Shown: positions 8,718-17,085 of the stretch, in pieces | Numbering within the stretch: the first letter of the stretch is position 1 | How the letters are laid out: each line of letters begins with the position of its first letter | NCBI GenBank assembly: GCA_021323935.1 | Contig: JAJPJZ010000185.1 | Span: 1 to 33,505, forward strand | DNA length: 33,505 nucleotides | Direction: 5' to 3' | Origin: Terriglobia bacterium | GTDB taxonomy: Bacteria > Acidobacteriota > Terriglobia > Terriglobales > Acidobacteriaceae | Notes under the pieces: model-generated | Told to the model about the DNA's origin: nothing | The model's input: only the letters and a program-made list of their open reading frames with translations | The model's database searches: none | Translations under genes and position numbers: made by a program

Positions 8718-9581
8718 ATGACTCACGAGCCGGCAATTCGCAACGTCAGCGATACTGCGCTGTGGATGGCCTACTACCGGGCCCAGGAAACCGACCGCCC
8801 CGATGCGCTGTTCAAGGATCCACTGGCGCGCAAGCTGGCCGGTCGCCGTGGCGAGCAGGTGGTCAATGAGCTGCGTCGCGGTCGCGCCATGGCCGCGCCG
8901 ATGATCGCGCGCACCGTGATGATTGATGAGATGCTGCAGCGCGCCATCGCCCAGGGTTGCGACGTGGTGCTCAACCTGGCGTGCGGCCTCGATACCCGGC
9001 CGTTTCGCTTGCCGCTGCCGGCGGCGCTGGTGTGGATTGAAGCTGACCTGCCTGACCTGCTCAGCTACAAGACCGAGCTGCTGCAGGGTGAAACTGCTCA
9101 ATGCCAGGTGCGGCGAATCAGCGCCGACCTGGCGGATGCCAAAGCGCGGCAGCAGGTCCTGGCCGAGGCCGCCGCGGCCGGCGACAGGATTGTGGTCATT
9201 ACCGAAGGCTTGTTGGGATATCTCGATCCCGAGGCGGTTGCGGACCTGGCGCGTGACCTGCACAGCCGGCCGAAGATCGCCAGGTGGATCACCGATTTCG
9301 CCTCGCCAATGGTGTTGAAGCGGGTGAACAAGCAATGGGGCAAGCAGTTGAACGCCGCCGGCGCGCCGTTGAAGTTTGCTCCGCCGGAAGGCGAATTGTT
9401 CTTTCAGCCGCACGGCTGGTGCGCCGAACAGTTCCGCGACATGATGGAAGAAACCCAGCGACTCAACCGTCCCTTGCCGGGAGCCGCAATCTTCAAGATC
9501 ATGTCGCGAATTGCGCCTGGCTTCGCTGCAAAGCAAAAGAAATTGTGGCGTTCGGGCGTGGCCACGATGTCACGCTGCTGA
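8718..9581 (+). CDS. Class I SAM-dependent methyltransferase, LCMT/TIGR00027-like
   Basis: This 287-residue protein resembles the leucine carboxyl methyltransferase-like group of bacterial SAM methyltransferases. Family marks are DTALWMAYYRAQET then KDPLARKLAG at the N terminus, the SAM-binding motif I VVLNLACGLDTRPFRL (about residues 83-98), an acidic motif II (VWIEADLPDLLSYK), and IVVITEGLLGYLDPEAV. Bacterial members are thought to O-methylate small molecules or carboxylates, but the substrate here is unknown. The upstream TATATT box and the absence of a ribosome-binding site suggest an independent leaderless transcript. It has no functional link to queD beyond adjacency. Confidence 0.88.
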   Translation: MTHEPAIRNVSDTALWMAYYRAQETDRPDALFKDPLARKLAGRRGEQVVNELRRGRAMAAPMIARTVMIDEMLQRAIAQGCDVVLNLACGLDTRPFRLPLPAALVWIEADLPDLLSYKTELLQGETAQCQVRRISADLADAKARQQVLAEAAAAGDRIVVITEGLLGYLDPEAVADLARDLHSRPKIARWITDFASPMVLKRVNKQWGKQLNAAGAPLKFAPPEGELFFQPHGWCAEQFRDMMEETQRLNRPLPGAAIFKIMSRIAPGFAAKQKKLWRSGVATMSRC

Positions 9582-9606
9582 AGCGTCGGCGCTACGCCGC
9601 TGCTGA

Positions 9607-9612
9607 TAAACT
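9607..9612 (+). promoter_or_regulatory. Candidate leaderless -10 box before the RNase HI-like gene
   Basis: TAAACT fits TANNNT and ends 6 bases before the ATG at 9619, with no Shine-Dalgarno between. It is weaker than the methyltransferase box; there is no clear -35 element. Confidence 0.33.
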
Positions 9613-9618
9613 TTCGCC

Positions 9619-10287
9619 ATGGCCCTCCGCTTTCCGCGTGCCAAAAAATCGACCAGCCGCAGGAGCAATGACGCTCAGCGCAGCTTCAATTCGCAGGAGT
9701 TTCCCGGCGCCCCCATCGAGCAGCTTCGCGATGACTACCTGGTGGCGCACATTGATGGCGGCGCGCGCGGCAACCCCGGCCCGGCCGGCTACGGCGTCGT
9801 GATTGAAGACCACGCCGGCCGCCGCATTGACCAGCTTTCGCAGTTCCTGGGCGTGCAGACCAATAATTACGCCGAGTATTCCGGCCTGATTGCCGCGCTG
9901 GAATATGCGCGCCGCAACCACTTCCGGTCGCTCAAGGTGCTGAGCGATTCGGAGCTGCTGGTCAAGCAGATCAAGGGCGAATACAAGGTGCGCTCGGCGC
10001 CCCTGCAGGAACTCTACGCCAAGGCCCGCGCGCTGATTCGTGAGCTGGACGCGTTTGCCGTCCAGCACATTCCGCGTGAGCAGAATCGCGAGGCCGATCA
10101 CCTGGCCAACCTCGCCATGGATAACGCGATGATGCGCTCCCGTGCTCAGAGCCCGGCTGTGCCGGCCAAGGCCGCCGGCAACGCCGTCCGCTACGTGGAA
10201 GGCGTGGTGCGCGGCGGCGTCGTTGAGTTGCCCGAGGGTACTACGCTGCCGGAAGGCGCCAGGGTAACGATCACGCTGCGCCGGTAG
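9619..10287 (+). CDS. RNase HI family protein with extra C-terminal module
   Basis: This is a 222-residue protein with a basic/polar N-terminal tail (about 1-38). A complete RNase H fold follows (about 40-168). The metal-binding residues are D46 in HIDGGARGNPG, E86 in NYAEYSGL, D110 in VLSDSELL and D160 in NREADHLAN. The form resembles the bacterial rnhA-like/reverse-transcriptase-like group, which degrades RNA in RNA:DNA hybrids. After an Ala-rich linker, residues about 190-222 (YVEGVVRGGVVELPEGTTLP then EGARVTITLRR) look like a small beta module of the kind seen in AF2212/DUF104-like antitoxins and related short DNA-binding strands. That domain assignment is tentative. It is a single gene after the methyltransferase, gap 37 bases. 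Confidence 0.88.
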   Translation: MALRFPRAKKSTSRRSNDAQRSFNSQEFPGAPIEQLRDDYLVAHIDGGARGNPGPAGYGVVIEDHAGRRIDQLSQFLGVQTNNYAEYSGLIAALEYARRNHFRSLKVLSDSELLVKQIKGEYKVRSAPLQELYAKARALIRELDAFAVQHIPREQNREADHLANLAMDNAMMRSRAQSPAVPAKAAGNAVRYVEGVVRGGVVELPEGTTLPEGARVTITLRR

Positions 10288-10341
10288 CACGCCGGGCAGG
10301 CCTAAGTCGTAGGCGTGGAGGGCTTCGGCGCCGGCACCGGT

Positions 10342-10370
10342 TTGACAAAACTGCCGCCAGCCTTTACTCG
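10342..10370 (+). promoter_or_regulatory. Candidate promoter for proline dehydrogenase
   Basis: A perfect -35 hexamer TTGACA (10342-10347) is followed after 17 bases by TACTCG, a poor -10. The start codon is 60 bases further on. The -35 element is convincing and the -10 is not. Confidence 0.35.
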
Positions 10371-10429
10371 TAAGGTTTGAACCTGCCGCTCAAGCACTAT
10401 TCCGCGCCTGTTCGCCGCCGGGGGCTGCC

Positions 10430-11347
10430 ATGCTGAGGCGGCTGTTTATTGCTCTTTCTGAGAGCCGCAGGCTGCGGCACATGGCTGAACGCTCGGCTGC
10501 CGGCCGGCGGCTTTCATCGCGATTTGTGGCCGGCACCGCGGTCGAAGACGCGCTGACCGCCACGCGCGCCGTCAATCAGCTCGGCATGTCGGTTTCGCTC
10601 GATAACCTGGGCGAGAACGTCACCGACGCCGCCGAGGCTCGCCAGAGCGCCGCGCTCTATCACCAGCTTCTCGACGCCATCGCTGCGCAAAACCTTAATG
10701 CCAACGTCAGCCTGAAGCTGACGCACATGGGCCTCGATGTGGATGAGGCGCTGGCGCAGCAGCTCGTCTCTGACCTGGTTGCGAAAGCGTCTTTGCTCAA
10801 TAGCTTCGTCAGGGTCGATATGGAAGGCTCGGCCTACACCGAGCTCACGCTGCAATTTGTGCGCCGCCTGCATCAGCAGCCGGCAAATGCATCGCGCGTC
10901 GGCGCGGTCATCCAGTCCTATCTTTACCGCAGCGCGCAGGATGTTGAGGCGCTGCTGGCCGAACGCATCCGCATACGGCTTTGCAAAGGCGCCTACAACG
11001 AGCCTGCGCAAATTGCCTTCCCGCAGAAAAGCGATGTCGATGCCAACTACGTGAAGCTGATGAAGCTGCTGCTGAAAAGCGGCGTGTATCATGGCATCGC
11101 CACCCACGACGAGAAGATGATCGAGGCCACCAAGGCCTTCGCTCGCGCCGAGAACATCGCGCCCGACCAGTTTGAGTTCCAGATGCTGTACGGTGTGCGC
11201 CGCGACCTGCAGCAGCAGCTTGTGCGCGAAGGCTGGCGCATGCGCGTGTATATTCCGTTCGGAACCGAGTGGTATCCCTACCTGATGCGGCGGCTGGCTG
11301 AGCGCCCGGCAAACGTGTTCTTCATCGCGCGCAACCTGTTCCGCTAA
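10430..11347 (+). CDS. Proline dehydrogenase (monofunctional)
   Basis: This 305-residue FAD-dependent TIM-barrel enzyme oxidises proline to delta-1-pyrroline-5-carboxylate. Characteristic segments are SLDNLGENV, NVSLKLTHMGLD, RVDMEGSAYTE, GAVIQSYLYRS, RIRLCKGAYNEP, GIATHDEKMI, FEFQMLYGVR and the C-terminal YIPFGTEWYPYLMRRLAERP. The length matches short bacterial PutB/ProDH enzymes and not the bifunctional PutA. No P5C dehydrogenase is adjacent, so the second step must be encoded elsewhere. Electrons are normally passed to membrane quinone. The gene is transcribed alone, possibly from the TTGACA-bearing promoter upstream. Confidence 0.92.
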   Translation: MLRRLFIALSESRRLRHMAERSAAGRRLSSRFVAGTAVEDALTATRAVNQLGMSVSLDNLGENVTDAAEARQSAALYHQLLDAIAAQNLNANVSLKLTHMGLDVDEALAQQLVSDLVAKASLLNSFVRVDMEGSAYTELTLQFVRRLHQQPANASRVGAVIQSYLYRSAQDVEALLAERIRIRLCKGAYNEPAQIAFPQKSDVDANYVKLMKLLLKSGVYHGIATHDEKMIEATKAFARAENIAPDQFEFQMLYGVRRDLQQQLVREGWRMRVYIPFGTEWYPYLMRRLAERPANVFFIARNLFR

Positions 11348-11389
11348 TCTGCACGTAACTGGCCTCGAATGAGCTGCAGCCCAGCCGGC

Positions 11390-11416
11390 TTGCCCTATCG
11401 GCCCCGCTGCTAGAAT
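11390..11416 (+). promoter_or_regulatory. Candidate promoter of the ECF sigma operon
   Basis: TTGCCC (11390-11395) and TAGAAT (11411-11416, five of six consensus) are separated by 15 bases, slightly short. They lie 49 bases before the sigma-factor start. An ECF-type autoregulatory promoter may also exist but was not recognisable. Confidence 0.35.
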
Positions 11417-11464
11417 TCGAGCAAACGATCCCGCGCAATTCGCAAGCCCCGATGGGAGACACGG

Positions 11465-12130
11465 TTGGACGACAATCAGGCGACATTCTTGCTCGTGCGG
11501 CGCTGCGTCAGCGGCGATGCCGTCGCATGGGAAGAGCTGGTTCGCCTGCATCATCGCCGCGTCTACAACGTGTGTTACCGTTTCACCGGCTCGGCTGAAG
11601 ACGCAGATGACCTGACGCAGGAGGTCTTCATCCGCTTGTTTCGCACCTTGGGCAGCTATGAGCCGGGGAAGGGTTCATTTGTCACCTGGCTGACCACCAT
11701 GTCGCGCAATCTGCTGGTGGACCACTTCAGGCGCAGCCGGCAAGACCGCGTCACTGATTCGCTGGACGCCGGCCTGGGACCGGAGGAGGATTCGGCCACC
11801 ATGGCCGACCAGCTCGCCTCCCCGGTGCCCGCGCCCGACCAGCATATCCAGAGCCGGGAGCGGCAGGCCATGGTGCATGCCGCCCTGCAAAAGCTCTCGC
11901 CGGAGCTCCGGGAGGCTGTTATCTTACGGGATTTACAGGACTTAGACTATCGTGACATCGCCCAGGTGCTGAAGGTGCCGGAGGGTACGGTGAAGTCGCG
12001 AATCAACCGCGGGCGCACGGAACTTGCGCGCCTGCTTTCACGTACTTATCAACAGGATGCTTCGGCCGGAGTGCCGGCGCCTGGCGCGAATGCCGGGCCC
12101 GCAAACCCCGGTCGCGGAGCCCAGAAGTGA
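11465..12130 (+). CDS. ECF (sigma-70 family) RNA polymerase sigma factor
   Basis: This is a 221-residue extracytoplasmic-function sigma factor with a TTG start, chosen because GGGAGA sits 7-8 bases upstream and the nearby ATG (11452) is out of frame. Region 2 spans about residues 20-95 (LVRLHHRRVYNVCYRFTGS, DADDLTQEVFIRLF, FVTWLTTMSRNLLVDHFRR). Region 4 spans about 140-195 (LSPELREAVILRDLQDLDYR, VPEGTVKSRINRGRTELARL). The C-terminal tail is Ala/Pro/Gly-rich. It directs RNA polymerase to a stress regulon and heads a four-gene unit with the anti-sigma factor 8 bases downstream. The signal is probably envelope-related, judging from the two membrane proteins that follow. Confidence 0.93.
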   Translation: MDDNQATFLLVRRCVSGDAVAWEELVRLHHRRVYNVCYRFTGSAEDADDLTQEVFIRLFRTLGSYEPGKGSFVTWLTTMSRNLLVDHFRRSRQDRVTDSLDAGLGPEEDSATMADQLASPVPAPDQHIQSRERQAMVHAALQKLSPELREAVILRDLQDLDYRDIAQVLKVPEGTVKSRINRGRTELARLLSRTYQQDASAGVPAPGANAGPANPGRGAQK

Positions 12131-12138
12131 AGGGCTGA

Positions 12139-12966
12139 ATGGAAGGCCAAGTTCCAATGCAGCACGCCGAATTTGAAGCGCTGATGACTGATGCGCTTGA
12201 TGGCGTGCTTGCGGGTGAAGCGCAGCAGCGGTTTGAGGGCCATCGCGCGGAGTGCCCGGCGTGCGCGCTGATGTACAGCGACGCCGCGGCCGGCATGAAC
12301 TGGCTGGCTACGCTCGAGCCGGCGCAGCCGCCCGCCAACATCGTCGGGAAAATCATGGTCGCAACCGTGGGCCAGGTAAGCGCCGCCGCCAAGGTCCAGG
12401 AAAGCCGCGCTTGGCTGCAGAAGCTGCGCGCCGCGGCAGCTCCCCTGCTGCAGCCGGTGCTGCAACCGCGCTTTGCGCTGTCGTTTGCGATGGCATTCTT
12501 CTCAATTTCAACCGCGCTCAGCCTGGGCGGCGTAAAGCTGACCAACGTGAATGCGGCGTCGCTGGCGCCGGCTACGCTGGCCAACAACGCCATCCGCACC
12601 TTCCATGAGACCACCGCCCGCGCTGCGCATTATTACGACAACTTGCGCTTCGTGTACGAGCTGGAATCGCGCTACCGCGAACTGAAGAATTCGCTGCCCG
12701 ATACGAACGAAAGCTCGCCACAGCGCCAGCCCGAGCAGAAGCAAAACCAGAACCAGAACCGCAACAATTCAAGCGGAGATCCTCGTCACTCCCCTGACCA
12801 CCAGCAGTACAGCCGAGACCTGCGCAACACCGTGGTCGCGAGCAACCAGGCTTCGAGTTCCCGCTTCGCCCGTCCGGACGCAAACCGGGCAGCGGAGCCG
12901 TTTCAAATTGCGAAACTCGAACCTCAAGACTCGAAACTCGGAAGCATCTCCAGGAGCATCGGATGA
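12139..12966 (+). CDS. Membrane-anchored zinc-binding anti-sigma factor
   Basis: This is a 275-residue protein directly after the ECF sigma gene. The N-terminal ZAS/zf-HC2 motif H-x3-C-x2-C is visible as H35, C39, C42 in FEGHRAECPACALMY. A linker follows, then one membrane helix at about 112-133 (FALSFAMAFFSISTALSLGG) and a long outer segment rich in Gln, Asn, Arg and Ser (about 190-240). By family logic the cytoplasmic zinc domain sequesters the sigma factor and the outer part senses the envelope. Whether release is by proteolysis or conformational change cannot be told. The alternative start at M7 is possible. Its TGA overlaps the next ATG (ATGA), implying translational coupling. Confidence 0.85.
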   Translation: MEGQVPMQHAEFEALMTDALDGVLAGEAQQRFEGHRAECPACALMYSDAAAGMNWLATLEPAQPPANIVGKIMVATVGQVSAAAKVQESRAWLQKLRAAAAPLLQPVLQPRFALSFAMAFFSISTALSLGGVKLTNVNAASLAPATLANNAIRTFHETTARAAHYYDNLRFVYELESRYRELKNSLPDTNESSPQRQPEQKQNQNQNRNNSSGDPRHSPDHQQYSRDLRNTVVASNQASSSRFARPDANRAAEPFQIAKLEPQDSKLGSISRSIG

Positions 12967-14141
12967 ACTGCGCAAATCACCCTCAAACGCCCGCAACGGC
13001 CTTTTGTCGCACCTGCGGCAAGCCACTGTGCGCTGCCTGCCAGCGCATTGTGAACGGCGTAATTTTTTGTGAAACCTGCATTGCTGAAAGGCTGGGAGCC
13101 CCGCCCGCGGCGGGCGCGGCGCCCGGAGTGGCCGCAGGCGCGCCCGTAGCCCCGGTGGTTCCGGTCGGCGCTCCGCGGGCCGCATCGCCGGGCCTGGCCG
13201 CGCTGCTCGGTTTTATTCCAGGCGTGGGCGCCATCTACAACGGCCAGTTTGTAAAAGGCGTAGCCCACGTCGCGATTTTTATAGCGCTGATCTGGGCGGC
13301 TGACCGCGTGGACTGGTTCGGCCTGCTGATTGCCGCCTGGATTTTCTACATGGTTTACGACGCGTACAAGACGGCGCGTGCGCGTGAACTGGGCGAACCC
13401 CTGCCTGACCCATTCGGCTTTGAAAATTTGTGGGAAGGCGGCCGGCGCGCCTACAGCACGCCGCACGTCGCGGCGGTGCCGCCGGCGGTGGGCTTTACTC
13501 CGGCGGGCACCGAGGCTGTGGCCGGGTCCGCACCTGCAGCCGCGGCCGTAGATCCGGTGCTCGCTGCCGAACCCGCGGGCCGACCGGGCGCCCCAATCGG
13601 CGCCATTGTGCTGATCGCCCTGGGCGCGCTGTTCCTGCTCAACACGTTTACTGATCTTTCGCTGTGGTGGCTGAACCGCTATTGGGTTCCGGCAGCGCTG
13701 ATTGCGTTTGGCGTCTGGATCTTTGTTCGCAAGCGCTCGCGGCCCTGGTCATGCCCATGCACGCGCTGCGTGGCCCGCTGCGCCATGGGGCCAGCCCTGC
13801 TGATCACGACTGGAGTTCTGTGGCTGCTGGACGAGAGCACGCGCTGGACGTTTGACCGCAGTTGGCCCATCTACCTGATCGTGCTGGGCGCCATCATGGT
13901 GGCGCGGCACAGCGCCTCCGATGAAGGCCACATCCCGCTGGCGGAGCGCATGCGCAACAACCCTGACTACGCGCGATTCATGTCTGCCGCGGAAGCCAAA
14001 ATGCACCGCAAGCAGCAGCGGTTCCAGGAAAAAATGGATCGATTTAACGAGCGCATGAACGGAGTGCGCAGCGACATCAATCCGCAAGGCACGACGCCGC
14101 CGCAAACCGGCTCGGCGCCTGATGAGGTACACAATGGGTAG
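12963..14141 (+). CDS. B-box zinc-finger membrane protein with LiaF-like helices
   Basis: This 392-residue protein begins with a B-box-type zinc binding region: C3, H6, C15, C18, C23, C26, C36 and C39 form repeated Cys-x2-Cys/His pairs. An Ala/Pro/Val linker leads to TM2-like helices (LAALLGFIPGVGAIYNGQFV and on to FYMVYDAYK). A DUF5668/LiaF-like pair of helices follows (IGAIVLIALGALFLLNTF, YWVPAALIAFGVWIF). A short segment SCPCTRCVARC comes next, then another helix pair (GPALLITTGVLWLLD, WPIYLIVLGAIMVARH). The C-terminal tail is charged and helical. It is translationally coupled to the anti-sigma gene and overlaps the next gene. It probably participates in membrane-stress sensing or protection with the DUF4097 protein. 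Biochemical function is unknown. Confidence 0.85.
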   Translation: MNCANHPQTPATAFCRTCGKPLCAACQRIVNGVIFCETCIAERLGAPPAAGAAPGVAAGAPVAPVVPVGAPRAASPGLAALLGFIPGVGAIYNGQFVKGVAHVAIFIALIWAADRVDWFGLLIAAWIFYMVYDAYKTARARELGEPLPDPFGFENLWEGGRRAYSTPHVAAVPPAVGFTPAGTEAVAGSAPAAAAVDPVLAAEPAGRPGAPIGAIVLIALGALFLLNTFTDLSLWWLNRYWVPAALIAFGVWIFVRKRSRPWSCPCTRCVARCAMGPALLITTGVLWLLDESTRWTFDRSWPIYLIVLGAIMVARHSASDEGHIPLAERMRNNPDYARFMSAAEAKMHRKQQRFQEKMDRFNERMNGVRSDINPQGTTPPQTGSAPDEVHNG

Positions 14142-15558
14142 CCCAACCGGCACTGTTGGCACTCCTGCTCCGCCTGCTCCGCTGCCGCCATACCGGCGGC
14201 GGTCGATGGCCGGCCCGGTGGTTTTGATTGTTCTCGGAGTCCTGTTCCTGCTGGCGAATTCCCACGTGGTGCAATGGTCGCGACTGTGGTTCTGGTTCGG
14301 GCGCTGGTGGCCGGTGCTGATCATCCTGTGGGGCGTAGTCAAGCTGATTGAATACTTCCGCGCTCGTGATGGCGGCTACCGCATGCGCGGCATCGGCGTC
14401 GGCGGGTTCTTTTTGCTGTTCTGGATTGTGGTTTTCGGCATGGGAGCGCGTCACTCCTCTGCCTGGATGAACAGCGACAACGGCCCGCAGTGGGATTGGG
14501 ACTGGGGCGGGGCCTTCGGCAGCGGCTACGACTTCACCGACGAGTTGGCGCCGCAGCCGGTCAAGCCCGGCAGCAGCGTGCAGGTCGCCAGCGACAACGG
14601 CGACATCACGATCAGCACCTGGGACGAGCAGCAGATCAAAGTCGTGGGCCACAAGCACGTCACCGCCAACGACCAGAACGAAGCCAACAGCATGGCTGAC
14701 CGCACTAAGCCAGTCATCAGCGGCTCGGCTGACGGCTTGACGGTGAACGCCAATACCGGGGGTTCGGGCGAGCGCGTAGGAGTGATGGGGCCGCACGGCG
14801 TCAGCACCAACCTTGAAATCTTCCTGCCAAAAAATGTTTCGGTTGACGTGAGCACGCGCCATGGCGACGTGAAGATTCACACCCGCCAGGGAAATGTGCG
14901 CGCCTCCACTTCGCACGGCGACGTCGATGTGGATGAAGTGACCGGCGACACCACGGTGTCCATGCGCCACGGCGACTTGCGCGCCGCCAACCTCACCGGC
15001 AGCCTTGAGATAGACGGCTCGTTGAGCGATGTCGATATTTCGACCGTGGGCGGGCTGGTGCGCATCAATGCCGAAGTGATGGGCAACTTCAAGACGGTCG
15101 AGCTGAAGAAGGGCCTGCAGTTTCACTCCTCGCGCACGGACCTGCAGATCGAGCAGCTCACGGGCGAGCTCAACATGGATGGCGGCGACCTGCGCGTTGG
15201 CCAGTGTGACGGCTTCCAGATCACCACGCGCTCCAAAGATATTCACCTCGATGACGTCACCGGCGATGTCCGGGTCGAGAACAACAACGGCAACGTGGAT
15301 GTGCACGTGAGCCAGGTGCCGGTGGGCAACATTCGCGTGGATAACCGGCGGGGTGACATCGAGCTGGTGCTGCCTGCGGCGGCGAGCTTTAACGCTTCGG
15401 CCACGACGCGCCGCGGCGAAGTGGAAAGCGACTTCGACGCCATCCACGTCAGCCCTGAACACGGCATGACGATCGCCAGCGGAACCGTGGGCAAAGGCGG
15501 CCCGAAGATTGCCGTGACCAGCGAAAGCGGCGGCATCCAGATCAGGAAGGCGGGATAG
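14134..15558 (+). CDS. DUF4097 beta-repeat membrane protein
   Basis: I choose the ATG at 14134 over the ORF-track ATG at 14122 because TGAGGT lies 6 bases upstream of it and nothing lies before the other. It overlaps the previous gene by 8 bases. LiaF-like helices come first (GPVVLIVLGVLFLLANSH, WWPVLIILWGVVKLIEYF, VGGFFLLFWIVVFGMGA). A long exposed domain then consists of repeated strands such as VDVSTRHGDVKIHTRQGNV, TTVSMRHGDLRAAN and IRVDNRRGDIELVLP, the DUF4097 right-handed beta pattern with recurrent GD/GN turns. The C-terminal domain should be outside the cytoplasmic membrane or packed against it. It closes the sigma operon and is a plausible output or sensor of that stress response. 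The exact activity of DUF4097 proteins is not known. Confidence 0.87.
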   Translation: MGSPTGTVGTPAPPAPLPPYRRRSMAGPVVLIVLGVLFLLANSHVVQWSRLWFWFGRWWPVLIILWGVVKLIEYFRARDGGYRMRGIGVGGFFLLFWIVVFGMGARHSSAWMNSDNGPQWDWDWGGAFGSGYDFTDELAPQPVKPGSSVQVASDNGDITISTWDEQQIKVVGHKHVTANDQNEANSMADRTKPVISGSADGLTVNANTGGSGERVGVMGPHGVSTNLEIFLPKNVSVDVSTRHGDVKIHTRQGNVRASTSHGDVDVDEVTGDTTVSMRHGDLRAANLTGSLEIDGSLSDVDISTVGGLVRINAEVMGNFKTVELKKGLQFHSSRTDLQIEQLTGELNMDGGDLRVGQCDGFQITTRSKDIHLDDVTGDVRVENNNGNVDVHVSQVPVGNIRVDNRRGDIELVLPAAASFNASATTRRGEVESDFDAIHVSPEHGMTIASGTVGKGGPKIAVTSESGGIQIRKAG

Positions 15559-15584
15559 CTGTTTTTACGAGGCGCCGAAGGTAA

Positions 15585-15629
15585 TTTGCGAATTGCAATC
15601 GCGCTCTGCTATCAATCGTGATTCGCAAA
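15585..15629. repeat. Inverted repeat flanking the beta-CASP gene promoter
   Basis: TTTGCGAAT (15585-15593) and ATTCGCAAA (15621-15629) are perfect 9-base inverted repeats separated by 27 bases. They bracket the candidate -35/-10 pair of the downstream gene. This fits a repressor or looping operator, or simply a hairpin in the leader. Confidence 0.55.
15586..15615 (+). promoter_or_regulatory. Candidate promoter of the beta-CASP nuclease gene
   Basis: TTGCGA (15586-15591) and TGC-TATCAA (-10 at 15610-15615) are 18 bases apart and have an extended -10 TG dinucleotide. The left arm of the inverted repeat overlaps the -35. Confidence 0.4.
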
Positions 15630-15654
15630 ATCACCGATCAGGGATCCCGCTTCT

Positions 15655-17085
15655 ATGGCCTACATTCAATTCCTCGGCGCAGCCGATGTTGTGACCGGCT
15701 CAAAACACCTCATCAACACCGGCGATGAGAGCGGAACCACCGGCTTGCAGGTGCTGGTGGATTGTGGCCTGTTCCAAGGTCAAAAAGAATGGCGCGATCG
15801 CAACTGGCACGACCTGCCGATCGACGCCCGGCGCATTGATGCGGTCATCCTGACGCACGCTCATCTCGACCATTCCGGCTGGATTCCGCGCCTGGTGAAG
15901 CAGGGCTTCACCGGGCCTATTTACGCGACCCCGGCGACCATTGATTTATGCGGGATCCTGCTGCCCGACTCAGGCCACCTGCAGGAAGAAGACGCCAACT
16001 TTCACAATCGCCACAAAACCTCGAGTCACGACCCGGCGCTGCCGCTTTACACGGCTGACGAGGCGCACAACTGCCTGAAGGATTTCCAGCCGGTCGAGAT
16101 CGGAGTGGACAAGCAACTCAGCGCCGACTTTTCGTTTCGCTTCTATCGCGCGGCGCATATCCTCGGCTCCTCCATGGCCAACATTACCTTGAAGCAAAAC
16201 GGCTCGCCCCGCACGCTGGTGTTCACCGGCGATATCGGCCGCATGCGCGATACCACGATGGCGCCCGGCAAAGTGCTGCACACCGGGCCCGCCGAGCCCG
16301 GCTCGCCTGACGTTCTGGTGATGGAATCAACCTACGGGGACCGGGCGCATCCCGAAACTGATCCGCGGCCGCAGCTTGCGCAATTGATTTCGCAGGCGGT
16401 GCAGCGCGGCGGCAGCGTCATCGTGCCGGCGTTTGCCGTGGAGCGCACGCAAAAGTTCATCTTCATCCTGAAGGAGATGATGGAAGCAGGCACGATTCCG
16501 CGCGTGCCGGTGCACATTGATAGCCCCATGGCCATTCAGGCGGTGCAGATCTTCCTGAAGCATACTGAGGAATTCACCGACGACACTAAAGCGCTGATTG
16601 CGAAATATGGCTCGCCGCTGCAATGGCAAGGCTTTTATTTCGATTCGACGCCGGAGCAGTCGAAGAAGATCAACGATGAGCGGCAGCCCTGCATCATCCT
16701 GTCGTCGAGCGGCATGGTGACGGGCGGACGCATTCAGCATCACCTGGTGCAGCGGCTGCCGGATGCGCGGAATCTGGTGATCTTCATTGGCTACCAGTCG
16801 CCGGGGACACGCGGCGCGCAACTGAAGGCCGGCGCGAAGACGGTCAGGATGCTGGGCCAGGATGTGGCGGTGCGCGCGCAGGTTGCGGCCATAGAGCAAT
16901 TCAGCGATCACGCCGATACGGGTGAGCTGTTGACCTGGCTGAAGATGTTTCCCAAGCCGCCCTCGGTCACCTACCTCGTGCACGGCGACCCGGGCTCGGC
17001 ATCGCAACTGCAGCAGGCAATTTCGCGCGAGATGCATTGGCACGTCGACGTGGCGCACTACCTGGAAAAGGTGACGATCAGCTAG
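15655..17085 (+). CDS. MBL-fold beta-CASP RNA-processing exonuclease/endonuclease
   Basis: This is a 476-residue metallo-beta-lactamase enzyme of the COG1236/YSH1-CPSF73-like type. The metal motif is THAHLDHSG (H68, H70, D72, H73). Further motifs are [17 protein letters not shown] and MESTYGDR. The beta-CASP motifs are [23 protein letters not shown] and [15 protein letters not shown], and a terminal RNA-specificity segment ([24 protein letters not shown]) is complete. It should cleave or trim RNA in the cytoplasm. It ends convergently on trpD, the two stop codons sharing a CTAG. It appears to be a single-gene unit with an inverted repeat around its promoter. Confidence 0.92.
   Translation: MAYIQFLGAADVVTGSKHLINTGDESGTTGLQVLVDCGLFQGQKEWRDRNWHDLPIDARRIDAVILTHAHLDHSGWIPRLVKQGFTGPIYATPATIDLCGILLPDSGHLQEEDANFHNRHKTSSHDPALPLYTADEAHNCLKDFQPVEIGVDKQLSADFSFRFYRAAHILGSSMANITLKQNGSPRTLVFTGDIGRMRDTTMAPGKVLHTGPAEPGSPDVLVMESTYGDRAHPETDPRPQLAQLISQAVQRGGSVIVPAFAVERTQKFIFILKEMMEAGTIPRVPVHIDSPMAIQAVQIFLKHTEEFTDDTKALIAKYGSPLQWQGFYFDSTPEQSKKINDERQPCIILSSSGMVTGGRIQHHLVQRLPDARNLVIFIGYQSPGTRGAQLKAGAKTVRMLGQDVAVRAQVAAIEQFSDHADTGELLTWLKMFPKPPSVTYLVHGDPGSASQLQQAISREMHWHVDVAHYLEKVTIS

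Noticed and set aside
9592-10290. Long minus-strand ORF opposite the RNase HI gene
   Set aside because: It is an antisense shadow; the plus-strand frame has all four RNase H catalytic residues.
14077-15462. 461-residue minus-strand ORF opposite the DUF4097 gene
   Set aside because: It is His/Ala/Val-rich nonsense typical of GC-rich antisense frames; the plus strand has the repeat pattern and membrane helices.
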